From JACKBK01 sp963707275 (lineage in GTDB: Bacteria; Chloroflexota; Anaerolineae; JAAEKA01): a stretch of 64,000 bases of DNA. The notes below the pieces were generated by a model. The model had not been told where the DNA came from. It did no database searches and saw only the letters and a list, made by a program, of their open reading frames with translations. Both the position numbers and the translations under genes were made by a program. The stretch is taken from positions 186,001-250,000 of the forward strand of contig CAVPPH010000001.1 of NCBI GenBank assembly GCA_963707275.1, read 5' to 3'. This document shows positions 48,470-58,687 of this stretch, one piece after another; the stretch's first letter is position 1; each line of letters begins with the position of its first letter.

Positions 48470-51012
48470 CTACGCAATCGCAGCGAGTTGGTCACCACGA
48501 ACACCGAACTGAAGGCCATTGCGGCCGGCGGCGATCATCGGGTTGAGCCGGTACTGCGGCCCCAGGATCGGCACCAGCACGCCGGCGGCGATGGGGATCG
48601 CCAGCACGTTGTAGAAGAAGGCCCAGAAGAGGTTCTGGCGGATGCCGCGCATGGTCAGCCGGCTGAGCTTGATGGCCTGGGGCACGCTGCGCAGGTCGCC
48701 GCGCATCAGCACGATGTCGGCGGTTTCGATGGCGACGTCGGTGCCGGTGCCGATGGCCATGCCGATGTCAGCCAGCGCCAGCGCCGGCGCATCGTTGACG
48801 CCATCGCCCACCATCGCGACCAGATAGGCGCTTGACTCTGGTACCCGGCAATCTGTGACTTGACCTCTGGTCGCCTGCAACCGCTTGACCTCGGCCGACT
48901 TTTCGCCTGGCAGCACCTCGGCCACGATCCGGTCGACGCCGACCTCCCGGGCGATGGCATCAGCGGTGCGCTGGTTATCGCCGGTCAGCATGACGACCTC
49001 GATACCCATGGCGTGCATCTGCTCGATGGCCTCACGCGAGGTCGGCTTGACGGTGTCGGCGACGGCGATGACGCCCTGCGCTTCACCGTCCACGGCGACC
49101 AGCATCGCGGTCTTGGCTTCGCCTTGCAGGCGCGTCACCTCGGTCGCCCAGGCCGTTGAGGTGGATCTGGCGCTGCTCGAACAGCCGGGCCGTGCCGACC
49201 ACCACCTCGTGGCCGTCCACGCGTCGCAACAATGCCGCCGCCGGCGATGGCCTCGAAGGACAGCGGTTCCGTGATCGTCAGCCCTTGCGCTTTGGCAGCA
49301 TCGACAATCGCCTGGCCCAGCGGATGCTCCGAAACGCTCTCGGCGGATGCGGCCAGGCGCAGAAGGTAATCGGTAGATCGGTGATCCGTGAACTCGCCGG
49401 TTCCGAGTGATAGGTCGAGCCGGTAATCGGAAACCGATGACTGATTACCGTTTACCGATAACCGGTCACCGATCACCAAGTCCGTCACCTGCGGCTTGCC
49501 CTGCGTGATGGTGCCGGTCTTGTCCAGCACCACCGTGCCCAGCTTGGCGGAGGTTTCCAGCACCTCGGCGTTCTTGACCAGGATGCCATGCTCCGCGCCC
49601 AGGCCGGTGCCGGCCATGACCGCGGTGGGCGTGGCCAGGCCCAGCGCGCAGGGGCAGGAGATCAGCAGCACCGACACGGCGAACATCATCGCCACGGTGA
49701 AGCCGACGCCGCCGACGACGTACCAGACCAGGAACGCCAGCGCGGCCAGGATCAGCACGGCCGGCACGAAGATCGACGCGACCTTGTCAGCCAGCCGCTG
49801 GATCGGCGCCTTGGAGCCTTGCGCTTCCTGCACCATGCGCACGATCTGCGCCAGGGCGGTGTCGCGGCCGACCTTGGTGGCGCGGAAGCGGAAGCTGCCC
49901 GACCGGTTGATGGTCGCGCCGATGACCGCGTCGCCCGGCGCCTTCTCCACCGGCAGGCTCTCGCCGGTGACCATGCTCTCGTCCACGGCTGACTGCCCGC
50001 TGAGCACCACGCCGTCCACCGGTATCTTCTCGCCGGGGCGGACGATCACCACGTCGTTGACCTCGACCTCATCGACCGGCACCTCGATCTCGTCGCCCTG
50101 GCGAACGATGCGCGCAGTCCTGGCCTGCAGGCTGAGCAGCTTGCGGATCGAGTCGCCGGCCTGGGTCTTGGCCTTGGCTTCCAGGTACTTGCCGACCATG
50201 ATCAGCGTGACGATCACGGCCGCCGACTCGAAGTACAGATGCTCATCCAGCCCCAGGACCAGCACGACGGTGCTGAAGATGAACGCCGTCAGCGAGCCAA
50301 TCGCGACCAGCGTGTCCATGTTGGCGGTGTGCGCTTTGGTAGCGGCCTTCCAGGCGCTGCTGAGGAATGGCCAGCCGACCCAGAACTGCACGGGGATGGT
50401 CAGCGCGAACAAGCAGCCAGCCACGCGCCGCAAAGTGCGGGATCAGCCCGAAGTCGTGGCCCATGCTCAGCACCATGATGATGCTGGTCAGCACGATGCC
50501 GACGGTCAGCCGACGCTTGCGGTCGTTGAGGTCAGCCATGCGCGCCTTCATCTCGGCGTCCTCGGCCGTCTCGCCCTCGCCTGCCTCCGCCTCGATCACC
50601 TTGTAGCCGACATCGCTGACCTTGCGCTTCATGTCGCCCAGGCTGACGGCGGTCGGCAGGTAGCGGACATGCGCCGACTCGCTGGCATAGCTCACCGACA
50701 CGTCCAGCACGCCATCCATCCGCTTCAGGTTGCGCTCGATGGTCATCGCGCAGTTGGTGCAGGTCATGCCGGCGATGGGCAGGTCAACCGTCGCCTCCGT
50801 CACGCCGTAGCCCACGTCCTCGATAGCCTTGGTCAACTGGGCCGGGCTTGATGACCGCCGGATCGTAGATGACCTCGGCGCGCTCGTTGGCGTAGTTGAC
50901 GTTGGCTTCAACGACGCCATCCTTGCGGTTGAGGTTGCGCGAGATCGTGTTGGCGCAGTTGGTGCAGGTCATCCCGGTGACGGGGACGCTGAGGCGTTTG
51001 GTTGTTGGTCAT
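48470..51012 (-). CDS. copA: Cu+-exporting P1B-type ATPase (several frameshifts)
   Basis: CopA pumps Cu+ out of the cytoplasm. It starts at ATG 51012 (MTNNQT) and has two heavy-metal-associated domains, each with GMTCTNC, eight membrane segments including SCPCALGLATP (the CPC copper site), the TGES actuator (MVTGESLPVEK), the phosphorylation motif DKTGTITQGKP, SEHPLGQAI in the nucleotide domain and GDGVNDAPALA. Breaks lie near 50995, 50840, 50430, 49230 and 49135. Near 48520 another frame gives the usual ending MAFSSVFVVTNSLRLRR and runs on through the palindrome to a stop at 48307, so the true end may be there. About 40 residues after DKTGTITQGKPQVTD are repeat-encoded (49365-49480). Last gene of the csoR operon. 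Confidence 0.88.
49365..49480. repeat. dispersed GGTAATCAGT-type repeat, copy A, inside copA
   Basis: An imperfect inverted repeat built from GGTAATC/CGGTGATC/CGGTTATCGG words. It encodes the insert IGDRLSVNGNQSSVSDYR and onward in the ATPase P/N-domain region. Copies B and C lie at 51013-51114 and 51640-51713. Confidence 0.75.
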
Positions 51013-51114
51013 GGTAGTTGGAAGTTGGTGATTGGTAGACTGGTGATCGGTAATCAGTGATCGGATCTGTGCCAGTACACCGATCTACCAATTACCGATC
51101 ACTGGTCTATCGGA
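51013..51114. repeat. dispersed GGTAATCAGT-type repeat, copy B
   Basis: GGTGATCGGTAATCAGTGAT and the near-complementary ATTACCGATCACTGGTCTAT form an inverted repeat between the DUF411 and copA genes; the last codons of DUF411 lie in it. Confidence 0.75.
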
Positions 51115-51603
51115 ATAGCTCGCGAACACCTCGGTGTTGCCCGCCTTGTCGAATGCAAGCACCTCGATACGGCTCGGCGGCGACGCCGGGCACTTCCATG
51201 CCGGGCGAGCCGACGGGCATGCCGGGCACGGCCAGGCCGACGACATCGGCCGGCCGCTCGGCCAGCAGGCGGTTGACGTCTTCCACGGGCACGTGGCCCT
51301 CGATGATGTAGCCATCGACGATGGCTGTGTGGCATCCCTGGAGTTGCGCTGGAACCTGGCTCAGCAGCCGCTTGGCCATCGGAGCTGTCGAGTTCCTTGG
51401 CGGTGACGGTGAAGCCGTTCTCTTCCATGTACGTCATCCAGTCGCCACAGCAGCCTCAGGTGGGTGAGCGGTAGACTGTGACCTCCGGCGTGGCCGGCTG
51501 GGCGCGCTATCGGGCGCTGTCGCCGTGCCGCCGGTCCGGCCGGGGCAACGCACGCCGCCAGCAAGCAGTCCTGCCAGCAGCAGGAGCGGATAAATCGTTG
51601 CAT
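51085..51603 (-). CDS. DUF411 metal-binding lipoprotein-like protein (broken frame, in-frame TGA)
   Basis: From ATG 51603 the reading frame must change several times, but the parts are clear: a signal/lipoprotein-like start with LLAAC, then TPEVTVYRSPT-stop-GCCGDWMTYMEEN, the DUF411 core VPAQLQGCHTAIVDGYIIEG and HVPVEDVNRLLAERP, PGMPVGSPGMEVPG, and the tail EVLAFDKAGNTEVFASY ending at 51085. In DUF411 the motif is TCGCCxxW; here the first Cys codon of CGCC is TGA (51456-51458). DUF411 proteins accompany copper genes and are thought to bind metal in the periplasm or outer membrane face. Its place between copZ and copA supports copper handling. Confidence 0.75.
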
Positions 51604-51639
51604 TGTCTGTGGTCCTTTCGGGTGAGGGTCAGAGGGCAA

Positions 51640-51713
51640 TCGGTAAACGGTGCATCGGTAATCAGTGACCAGATCCGGAAACCGATTACTGATTACCGCT
51701 CACTGTTCACTGG
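51640..51713. repeat. dispersed GGTAATCAGT-type repeat, copy C
   Basis: ATCGGTAATCAGTGACC and the complementary CCGATTACTGATTACCG lie between the copZ stop and the DUF411 start. Confidence 0.7.
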
Positions 51714-51924
51714 TTACGCATTCGACGCCGGGTAGCCGATCTCGGCCAGCATGCCGGTCACAGCCGGCAGCACGCTGTCGTCGGTGACTTCGACCATGAC
51801 GGCCTTTGTGCCCTCGTTGGCCTTGACGGATTGCACGCCGTCAACGTCTTTGAGCTCGCGCTCGATGGTCGCGACGCAGTGGCCGCAGACTGATGTTCGG
51901 AACGGTGTAGGTTTTGGTAGTCAT
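51714..51924 (-). CDS. copZ: copper chaperone, heavy-metal-associated domain (one frameshift)
   Basis: A 69-residue HMA protein that passes Cu+ to CopA. ATG 51924 follows GAGGAG. MTTKTYTVPNIS is followed, after one extra base near 51890, by CGHCVATIERELKDVDGVQ in the next frame, giving the NISCGHC copper site where most family members have GMTCGHC. VLPAVTGMLAEIGYPASNA then ends at TAA 51714-51716. Both size and fold pattern are complete. It lies 20 bases after csoR and is part of the same operon. Too short and too broken to stand out as one open frame. Confidence 0.88.
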
Positions 51925-51944
51925 GATGTAGCTCCTCTAGCCAG

Positions 51945-52223
51945 TTACAGCTTGCCGGTCTCCTGGAACACGCCGACGATCTCGCCGATCATGCGCTCGC
52001 GCTCGTCCACATCGGAGCCACGGATGGCCGTCGTGACGCAGGTGTTGAGGTGGTTCTCCAGCACCAGCGCGCTGACTCCTTCCAGCGCCTTCTGGACGGC
52101 GTGCACCTGGCGCATCACGTCGATGCAGTAGGTGTCGTCCTCCACCATGCGCTGGATGCCGCGTACGTGGCCTTCGATGCTCTTCAGCCGGTTGAGTACT
52201 TGTCGCTTTTGTTCGTCTTGCAT
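51945..52223 (-). CDS. csoR: copper-sensing transcriptional repressor
   Basis: CsoR is an all-helical repressor that leaves DNA on binding Cu+. I start it at ATG 52223 (MQDEQKRQVLNRLKS), giving 92 aa, the family length; the open frame upstream of this covers the promoter. The ligand set is present as C33 (DTYCIDV), H58 and C62 (ENHLNTC), matching the Cys-His-Cys trigonal copper site. RLKSIEGHVRGIQRM is the conserved DNA-facing helix. It heads the operon csoR-copZ-DUF411-copA and presumably represses it through the operator at 52248-52270. Confidence 0.93.
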   Translation of the reverse strand: MQDEQKRQVLNRLKSIEGHVRGIQRMVEDDTYCIDVMRQVHAVQKALEGVSALVLENHLNTCVTTAIRGSDVDERERMIGEIVGVFQETGKL

Positions 52224-52247
52224 CGTCTTCGTGTTCCTTGCTGTTGA

Positions 52248-52270
52248 CCCCACCCCCCTGGGGGAGGGGT
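52248..52270 (-). promoter_or_regulatory. probable CsoR operator
   Basis: On the minus strand TACCCCTCCCCCAGGGGGG followed by TGGGG is a G/C-tract inverted repeat like known CsoR operators. It overlaps the predicted start site and lies 25 bases before the csoR ATG. Confidence 0.75.
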
Positions 52271-52275
52271 AAGAG

Positions 52276-52304
52276 AGTGTATCACAGGGCTCTCCGAACG
52301 TCAA
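52276..52304 (-). promoter_or_regulatory. promoter of the copper operon
   Basis: TTGACG (52299-52304), 17 bases, TACACT (52276-52281) on the minus strand; start site near 52269, at the edge of the operator. Confidence 0.75.
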
Positions 52305-52370
52305 GTATGCGTTGATGCATTTAGGTTTGACGGGGTGCAAGCGACAAGTGCGTCCGGGGTCAGGCACGTG

Positions 52371-52451
52371 GCGCGGAGAACCGCGAATCAGAAGAAGGCG
52401 CGGATTCGGGGTTTTCCGAATCCAGCGCCTTCCTCTCGATCAGCGGTTCTT
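52371..52451. repeat. palindromic repeat, copy downstream of the SBBP gene
   Basis: GCGGAGAACCGCGAATCAG and a CGGTTCT-type end enclose an inner GGCGCGGATTCGG/CCGAATCCAGCGCC stem. A related copy lies upstream of the same gene at 55050-55127. Confidence 0.65.
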
Positions 52452-52471
52452 GTTCCGAGATCTCTGGCGGG

Positions 52472-54799
52472 TTACTTGACCGGCTGGGCGCTGCCTCTTT
52501 GCTTGCGCAAGATCATGACTGCCAGCAACGCCAGCCCCAGCGCGGCCAATGCCAACAAGGCCACGACAGGCAGGTTTCCGCCGTTTTCGGCCTGCAAACC
52601 GGTCAGCTCCACTGCCGTTGGCGGGCCAGAAGAGACGTCCAGTTTGGCTACGTAGGCATCCCCGAAACCGTTGAAGTCGGGATCGAAAGCGTCCGCTGTG
52701 GTGGGGAAGTCGTCGGAAGAGGTTTGGCCGGTTACGAAAGCAGTCGCCGGCGCCGTCCAGGGCGATGGCGTAGCTGTATTCCAAATTGGCGCCGCCCAGA
52801 TAGGTCGCATATTCCAGTCCGCTGCCGGACGCGTTCAGCTTGGCTACAACGGCGTCGTAGCTGCCATTGTAGCTGGTGTCGAAGGCGCCTGGGGTGGTCG
52901 GGAAGTCATTGGAGAGCGTTGTGGTAGTCACAAAGGCGCGGCCCGCCGCGTCCAGGGCAAAGTTGCCGTAGGTTTCGCTGCTGCTGCCGCCCAGGAAGGT
53001 GGAGTAATCAAGCCCGCTGCCGGAGGCGTTCAATTTTGTCACGAAGGCGTCCTGAGAGCCGCCCAGGCTGGTGTCGAAGGCGCCTGGGGTGGTCGGGAAG
53101 TCGCTGGAGTAGGTAATGCCCATCACGAAAGCGTTGCCCGTCCCATCCAATGCGATACCGTTGCCTTCCTCCCAGCTGGCGCCGCCCAGGAATGTGGAGT
53201 ACTCCAACGCGCTGCCGGTCGCGTTCAGCTTGGCAGCGAAGCCGTCGGTGTCGCCGTCAAAGCTTGTGTCGAAGGCGCCGGGCGTGGTGGGGAAGTCGCT
53301 GGACCAGGTATAACCTGTCACGAAGGCGTTGCCCGCTCCGTCGATGGCGATGGCAAAGCAGTGGTCTTCGACGCTGCCTCCCAGATAGGTCGAGTATTCA
53401 AGGTCGCTGCCGGCCGGGTTCAGCTTGGCCACGAAACCCTTGTCAGCGGCGAAAACGTTGGTGGGGTCGAAGACGCCCGGCGTGGTGGGAAAGTCGGTGG
53501 ATTGGGCTCTGCCCGACACGTAGGCGGCGCCCGTCCGCGTCTACAGCAATGCCGTAGCCGAAAGTCGCTGAGGCTGCCACCCAGGAAGGTGGAGTAGATC
53601 AGGCCGCTGCCGGCTGCATTCAGCTTGGTAACGTAAGCGTCCCAGCCAGGGCTGTGGGTAGTGTCGAAGGCGCCCGTTGTGGTGGGGAAGTCGCTGGACC
53701 AAGTATAACCGGTCGACGAAGGCATTGCCCGACCCATCCACTGCAATGTCGGGGCCGTAGTCAGTCGCTCGCTTCCGCCGAGGAAGGTGGCATAGACCAG
53801 GCGCGCTGCCGGCCGCATTCAGTTTGGCCACGAAAGAGATCGTTGGCGCCGTTGTAGTTGGGATCGAAGGCGCCCGGTGTGACTGGGAAGTCGCTGGCTC
53901 GCGTGAAACCGTACAACGTAGGCGTTAGCATCTCCGTCCAGGGCAATGTTTCGGCCGCCGCTGTAGTTACTGCTGCTGCCCAGAAAGGTGCTGTAGAGAA
54001 GGTCGGCGGGGTCGTTGTCTGGCGGCGGGGAGTCGCCTCGGCGCGCGGCAAAGGGTGCGCTGACCTGGAAAGCCGCTGCGCCCGTGGATTGAACCTGCGC
54101 GCCGCCGGCCGGCTGCCCGTCCATCTGCAACAGAGGCAAGCGCACCTTGCCAGCGCCAGTGGCCACCAGCAGGGCGCCTCCTTCCAGCGCAGCAGCCTCA
54201 GCGCCCTCCACCAGCAGGGCAACCGCGCTCAGATCCGCGCCCGGATCGGCCGTCAGCCGCCAGCCGCTGTCGCCGATCTCCAGGTCGATGCCGGGATAGA
54301 GATCGACGTAGCGCACGCTGCCCCACACCGGGACGTCAGCCCGCCACTGGGCCGGATCATCGCCGAGGAAATAGCTGACGGTGGTCGCCGACGGGTCGAA
54401 GCGCTCGATGTGCGCGTCCGGATTGCTGCCGGGGAAGGTGAGCTTCAACGCGGTCTGGGAAGAGGGGGTGAGGGGGCGAGAGGGGGATGGGGAGAAGGTT
54501 TCGACGTCTCCCATGCTCCCACTCCCCCGCTCTCCCCCTCCGACCACCAGCCAGATCGCGTCATCCGCCAGCCAAGTCTTGCCGGCGCCGAGGGGCGAGC
54601 CCCATACCTGGAAGCGGGGAGCCTGCCCAGAGCTTGTCGAGGAAGGCCATTGGCCGGCGTTTTCAATGAAGAGAACGGAATGCGGGTTGATTTCAGGAGC
54701 GGACGTTGCGTGTGCTGTAGCTGGCTGGGCTGGGCCGATGCCTGTGGCCAGGAGCACGAAGATGAGAACCAGACTGAACCTCAAAAGTAGTGCGAACAT
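52472..54799 (-). CDS. secreted SBBP beta-propeller repeat protein with C-terminal membrane anchor (frameshifts)
   Basis: ATG 54799 starts a signal peptide (MFALLLRFSLVLIFVLLAT). Residues about 40-280 are the N-terminal module common to SBBP proteins (SVLFIENAGQW, VSYFLGDDPAQWRADVPVWG, VRYVDLYPGIDLEI). At least seven SBBP repeats follow, each like GNAFVTGYTWSSDFPTTPGA, AFDTSFDGDTDGFAAKLNA and SALEYSTFLGG. The C-terminus has GNLPVVALLALAALGLALLAV, a membrane helix, then RKQRGS, an anchor resembling sortase-type tails. Frame changes lie near 53920, 53810, 53715, 53545 and 52745. A G-rich/C-rich repeat (54455-54544) sits in the first module. Function: surface adhesion or display, inferred. Confidence 0.8.
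54455..54544. repeat. G-rich/C-rich inverted repeat inside the SBBP gene
   Basis: A plus-strand G-rich arm (54460-54496) and C-rich arm (54509-54541) are imperfect complements. In frame they encode VGGGERGSGSMGD and FSPSPSRPLTPSS. Confidence 0.65.
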
Positions 54800-55110
54800 G
54801 TATCCGTCCCTCCTTGGTGACGGCGCGTACAGGTGCAGCAGCTCGAGTGGTTCGCCATCGGGCCGGTAGCGCCAACGGCTCATTCGGTGGGCGGTCGGTG
54901 CTGCCAGTTTCGCGACCGCCGCGTAGATTACCCCCAGGCGGCGCAGATTATACCCAACCGATGCCGCAGCAGCAAATGTCAGCGATACTTTGTGGCCTGG
55001 CTCAACGAGCTGGTAATCTCTGAACGGTTAGCTACAGGTAGCGTGTGGAGCGGAGAACCGCGGATCGGGAGGCAGGCGCGGATCGGAATGCTCCGAATCC
55101 GCGTCTTCCT
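54800..55110. other. intergenic region of about 310 bp
   Basis: No gene supported. It contains the upstream region of the SBBP gene and the palindromic repeat at 55050-55127, which runs into the end of the next gene. Confidence 0.55.
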
Positions 55111-55127
55111 CTAAATCCGCGGTTCTG
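55050..55127. repeat. palindromic repeat, copy upstream of the SBBP gene
   Basis: GAACCGCGGAT (55055-55065) pairs with ATCCGCGGTTC (55115-55125), around an inner GCGCGGATCGGA/TCCGAATCCGCG stem. Confidence 0.65.
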
Positions 55128-57560
55128 TTCTACAACGGAACTTACGCAGACTTAGCGGCAGACGGCGCTCGCCGCGATCCGGGTAAGAGTCTACATCGTC
55201 GAATTTGCCATCAACGCCATGTAGTTCTGTCCGCAACCGCTCAACCTCTTGCGCCACCTCAGCGTTGATCGGGATGCGCGGCACTTTGGGCTTTGCGAAA
55301 GGCGAGTTCGGCGCAGAGTTGGAACGTCGTTCTGGTGTGCCGCCAGCCGCGCCAGCCTGCCTGACGCAGCGCCCTGGCTTCCGCCCAGGCGCGGGCATCC
55401 GGTCGCAATAGCGTGCGCCGCAGTTCGTCCGGGACTTCTCCGGCCAGCTCGCGCTCGATGCAGGTATGCTGCTGTCTGAGCGACCAGAACATGATCGCGA
55501 AGACCACCAGCGCGCCCGACCAGGTCAGGCCAATGCTGATGAGGCTGATCCCGGTGGTGTTGCGCAGGATCATCTTGTGGATTCCGTTGGCGGCGATGGC
55601 TGCCAGCAGCGCCGCCAGTGGGACGGCCCAGCGTCTCGATTTCTTGGGCGCCAGCGCGGCATACGCCAGTCCGGCGCCGAAGATGGCGGAATAGAAAGCA
55701 TGGTTCAGGCCATGCAAAAACCCCTCCACGAAGATCTTGCGTTGCAGCTCCTCGTACCCGTTTACAAGGAACGTCCCCATAAAGCTCATCATGTTGGCCG
55801 TCATGGCGAAACCCAGCCCAACGGCTGCACCGTAGATGATGCCGTCGTGAACGCTGTCGATTTCGTAGCGAAAGCGGTAGACGATGAACAGCACGACCGC
55901 GCCTTTCAACAGTTCCTCGATGGCCGGCGCGAGCACGCCGAAACGGACAGCTTCTACGGCGTCGCGTCCCCATAGTTCGATCGGCAGCCGGAAGACCAGG
56001 ACTACCACCAACCCGATCACAAAGGCCGGCCACGCGCCCCAGAAAAAGGCCGACAATACAAGCCGGGCTGGCTCCTTTTCGTAGCGGTCGGCGTAGTAGA
56101 GCAGTGCAAGCAAGATCAGCGCCGGAACCACCCCAACGACCCAACTGATGCCCAGGCCTTTCACCAGATCCAATGTCGAGATCGATTGGGCCATCCAGGC
56201 GACATCGGGGGCGTCCCAGAGCGCATCCTCCGTCTCGACTGAGTTGGGCCAGCTTGGCGTGGCGCCTGCGACAAACAGCACCGGCGCTTCGCCAATGCGG
56301 ATGGCAAGATCGGCCCGGCCTGTCGGGCCGGCGGAAACGCTGCGGAAGAGATAGCGGTTGACCTGGCTTGTTTCAGGCGACGGCACCTGCGCAACCAGGT
56401 CAAAACGCTTGTCTGGCGACACCTTGATCGCGGCAGACAGCACTTCATCCGCTGCCAGATCGCTGTGCAAGATCGCCGTGCCGGGCAGGATTTCGACGGC
56501 CTGGCTGGCAGACGGACGTTGCGAAGCGATCCCGATATCCGCTTCTGCTCCCTGAACATCCAGGCGCAGCCGGTTGTCATACCAGAGGTCGAGATCCAGA
56601 GGTTGAGCGATTCCCCAGGCCTGAGGATCGTCCCACTGGTCTCCCTTGTAGCAAGGTCCCAGCGGCCCGTCCAGGTCGCGTACGGTGACGGTCTCGCCCC
56701 AGTGGCCGGCGAAACTCATCCATGCCAGTTCACCGGCCGGCTGTTGGTTCGTCGCACTCGCCGCTTCCGGCGGCAGCAAAATCACCTCTGGCACGACCCG
56801 GCCGGCGTGGCCGGTGCGATCCAGCACCGTGACCTGGGAGTTGCCGACGACGACGACCATGCGGGAACGTCTCGTCGCCGACGAAGTAGTTGGCGTGGGA
56901 GCCGAGGGATACGAAGACGGCCGGATGGGTTCCAGCTTCCAGCGGAACCTCACGCCAGGCGCGCCGTGTGCCGCCATGGTGCTGGCTGTAGATTGCCCAT
57001 TCAGGCTGGCCGGCGCGATCCAGATTGACCTGGATCATCTCCCAGTCGCCCTCGTGCTTGTTGAACCAGTCGTTGTAGAAGTAGAAGAACCAATACTGGA
57101 TGGCGACCGGCGTCTGATCATCGTCTGTGGCAACCCGGGCGTAGGTGACAATGCGCGGACCGCCTGCCAGAGGGCTGAGTTTTGCCAGATAATAGTCGCG
57201 CAGCGCTGAGTAGTTGCGGGCGTCAGAGGAGCCGGTGTCGCCCAGCCAGACATCCAGATAGTAGGAGACATCTTTGTAGGCAGCCAGGGCAGTGGCCGAA
57301 ACGTTCGACAGGACGTTGACGTCGGGCAGCGTGCCCCGGCTCTGGCGCAGGCGGGCTGTGTCCAGCATCACGTCCACGGTTTGCGGGCGGAAGATCTCGT
57401 CCTGATGGAAATACAGCACCGGCGCATAGCGATCCACCAACTCCTGGAGATCCATGTCCATATCCTGGCTGACCTGGGACGCCGCGGCGGACCAGAAAAG
57501 GCCAAGCGCGACGATCATGCCAAGCACAACGGCCACCCGTAGTTCATTGAAGGTTCTCAT
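55111..57560 (-). CDS. Vps62-like domain fused to PrsW-family membrane protease (two frameshifts)
   Basis: ATG 57560 follows GAGGAGG. Signal/membrane start (VAVVLGMIVALGLFWSAA), then a Vps62-like region (LQELVDRYAPVLYFHQDE, QYWFFYFYNDWFNKHEGDW, PAVFVSLGSHANYFVGDE). Near 56865 the frame changes; the second frame has a beta-rich stretch (TVTVRDLDGPLGPCYKGDQW), then about eight membrane segments with the PrsW signature: ADRYEKEPARLVLSAFFWG, APAIEELLKGAVVLF and HGLNHAFYSAIFGAG. PrsW proteases cleave membrane anti-sigma factors. Near 55305 another frame gives a better ending, IPINAEVAQEVERLRTELHG, to 55111; otherwise the stop is at 55259. Total about 815 aa. Confidence 0.78.
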
Positions 57561-57727
57561 TTGACCTCCTCGTTCCCGGAAATGCGCCAACGCGCCGCTG
57601 TAAGTCCTGCGGTACGGACATGATACTCCCTCGTGACTCGAAGTGAAGTCACGGACTACAACACTCCTTGCCAGCCGGAGTCGATCATAGCAGCGATCAG
57701 TTCCTCCAGAATGTCGATGTTTGACAC

Positions 57728-58510
57728 TTACATTCGCGGGCCTGTGGCCGAACCAAAGAGCCACCCTTCATCGGCTTGATCTTGAGGTCTTTGCGCCACT
57801 GTCTGGTTCGCTTCACCGAACAATGTTCGTCCCAGGCGAAGTGCCGATCGCCACAGCGAGATGCCGTGCACTTTGTTGATCGATACTTCCCCGAAGTTTA
57901 GCTCGAGACCGGCATCGAATGCATTGCTGAGCACGTTTTCTGCGGAATGAATACGATCTGGTGGCGCGCGGTATTCATCAACTGCTCCGCGCCGGAGAGC
58001 GTGCCGCCGACATTGATTTCCACGCCATCCGTCGAGACAAGTCGTAGGTGTAGCGATGTCCGGTCAGCAGCATGTAGATCAGGCTAAGAAGGACACCAAT
58101 ACCGTATTCGTCCCCGCTGCCGGAGACGATGCCTACCCGTTCTCTTGCTGACGATGATCCGGTCGATCTCGTCCCAGCGCATCGTCTGCCAGGTTCCCTG
58201 ATGCCTGTAGGCCACGCCACTTTCCGTGGCGACTGCCGTGTCGCCCCACTGGTCGATGTATGAGCGGATCTTGGAAAAGCTTATGGCAGTCAGGGCGATT
58301 GCCACGCCGAACAATACGACGACAACCGGGAAGAAATTGCCATCGGTCAGGAACAGTCGCACGAAGATAGACCAGGCCCGCGAGGATCGCCGCCATTAGC
58401 GCAATGCGCAAGGCAAACAGTGCTCGTGACCACTGTTGGCAGCAGACCTGAATCGGCTGGCCGAGTTCCATCGGAAAGGACTGCAGCGCTGATGTTTCCT
58501 GTGCAACCAT
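57728..58510 (-). CDS. membrane protein, DUF6585-like (several frameshifts)
   Basis: ATG 58510 begins MVAQETSALQSFP. Two hydrophobic stretches (LFALRIALMAAILAGLVYL and FFPVVVVLFGVAIAL) are followed by a PH-like core: VATESGVAYRHQGTWQTMRW, DEIDRIIVSKR, then, after frame changes, GVLLSLIYMLLTGHRYTYDL, a TDGVEINVGGTL-type strand and LNFGEVSINKVHGISL near the end. This order resembles DUF6585 proteins, which I recognise only by pattern. At least three breaks (near 58370, 58140, 58040 and 57930). Function unknown; same strand as the Vps62-PrsW gene, 167 bp upstream of it. Confidence 0.55.
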
Positions 58511-58687
58511 TGCCTACCATCCCCTTTCGCACCTGCTGCTGGCAGGGCACAGCTCACAATCGAACCAGTGACAATGATCATCATAATTATCGTACCAACC
58601 AGATCCCATGTCAATAGGAAATGGATGAAATTTGTGGCAACAGCGTCTGGATTGTGGGGTGCTTGATCTGTCTCCCAAGCAACATAG

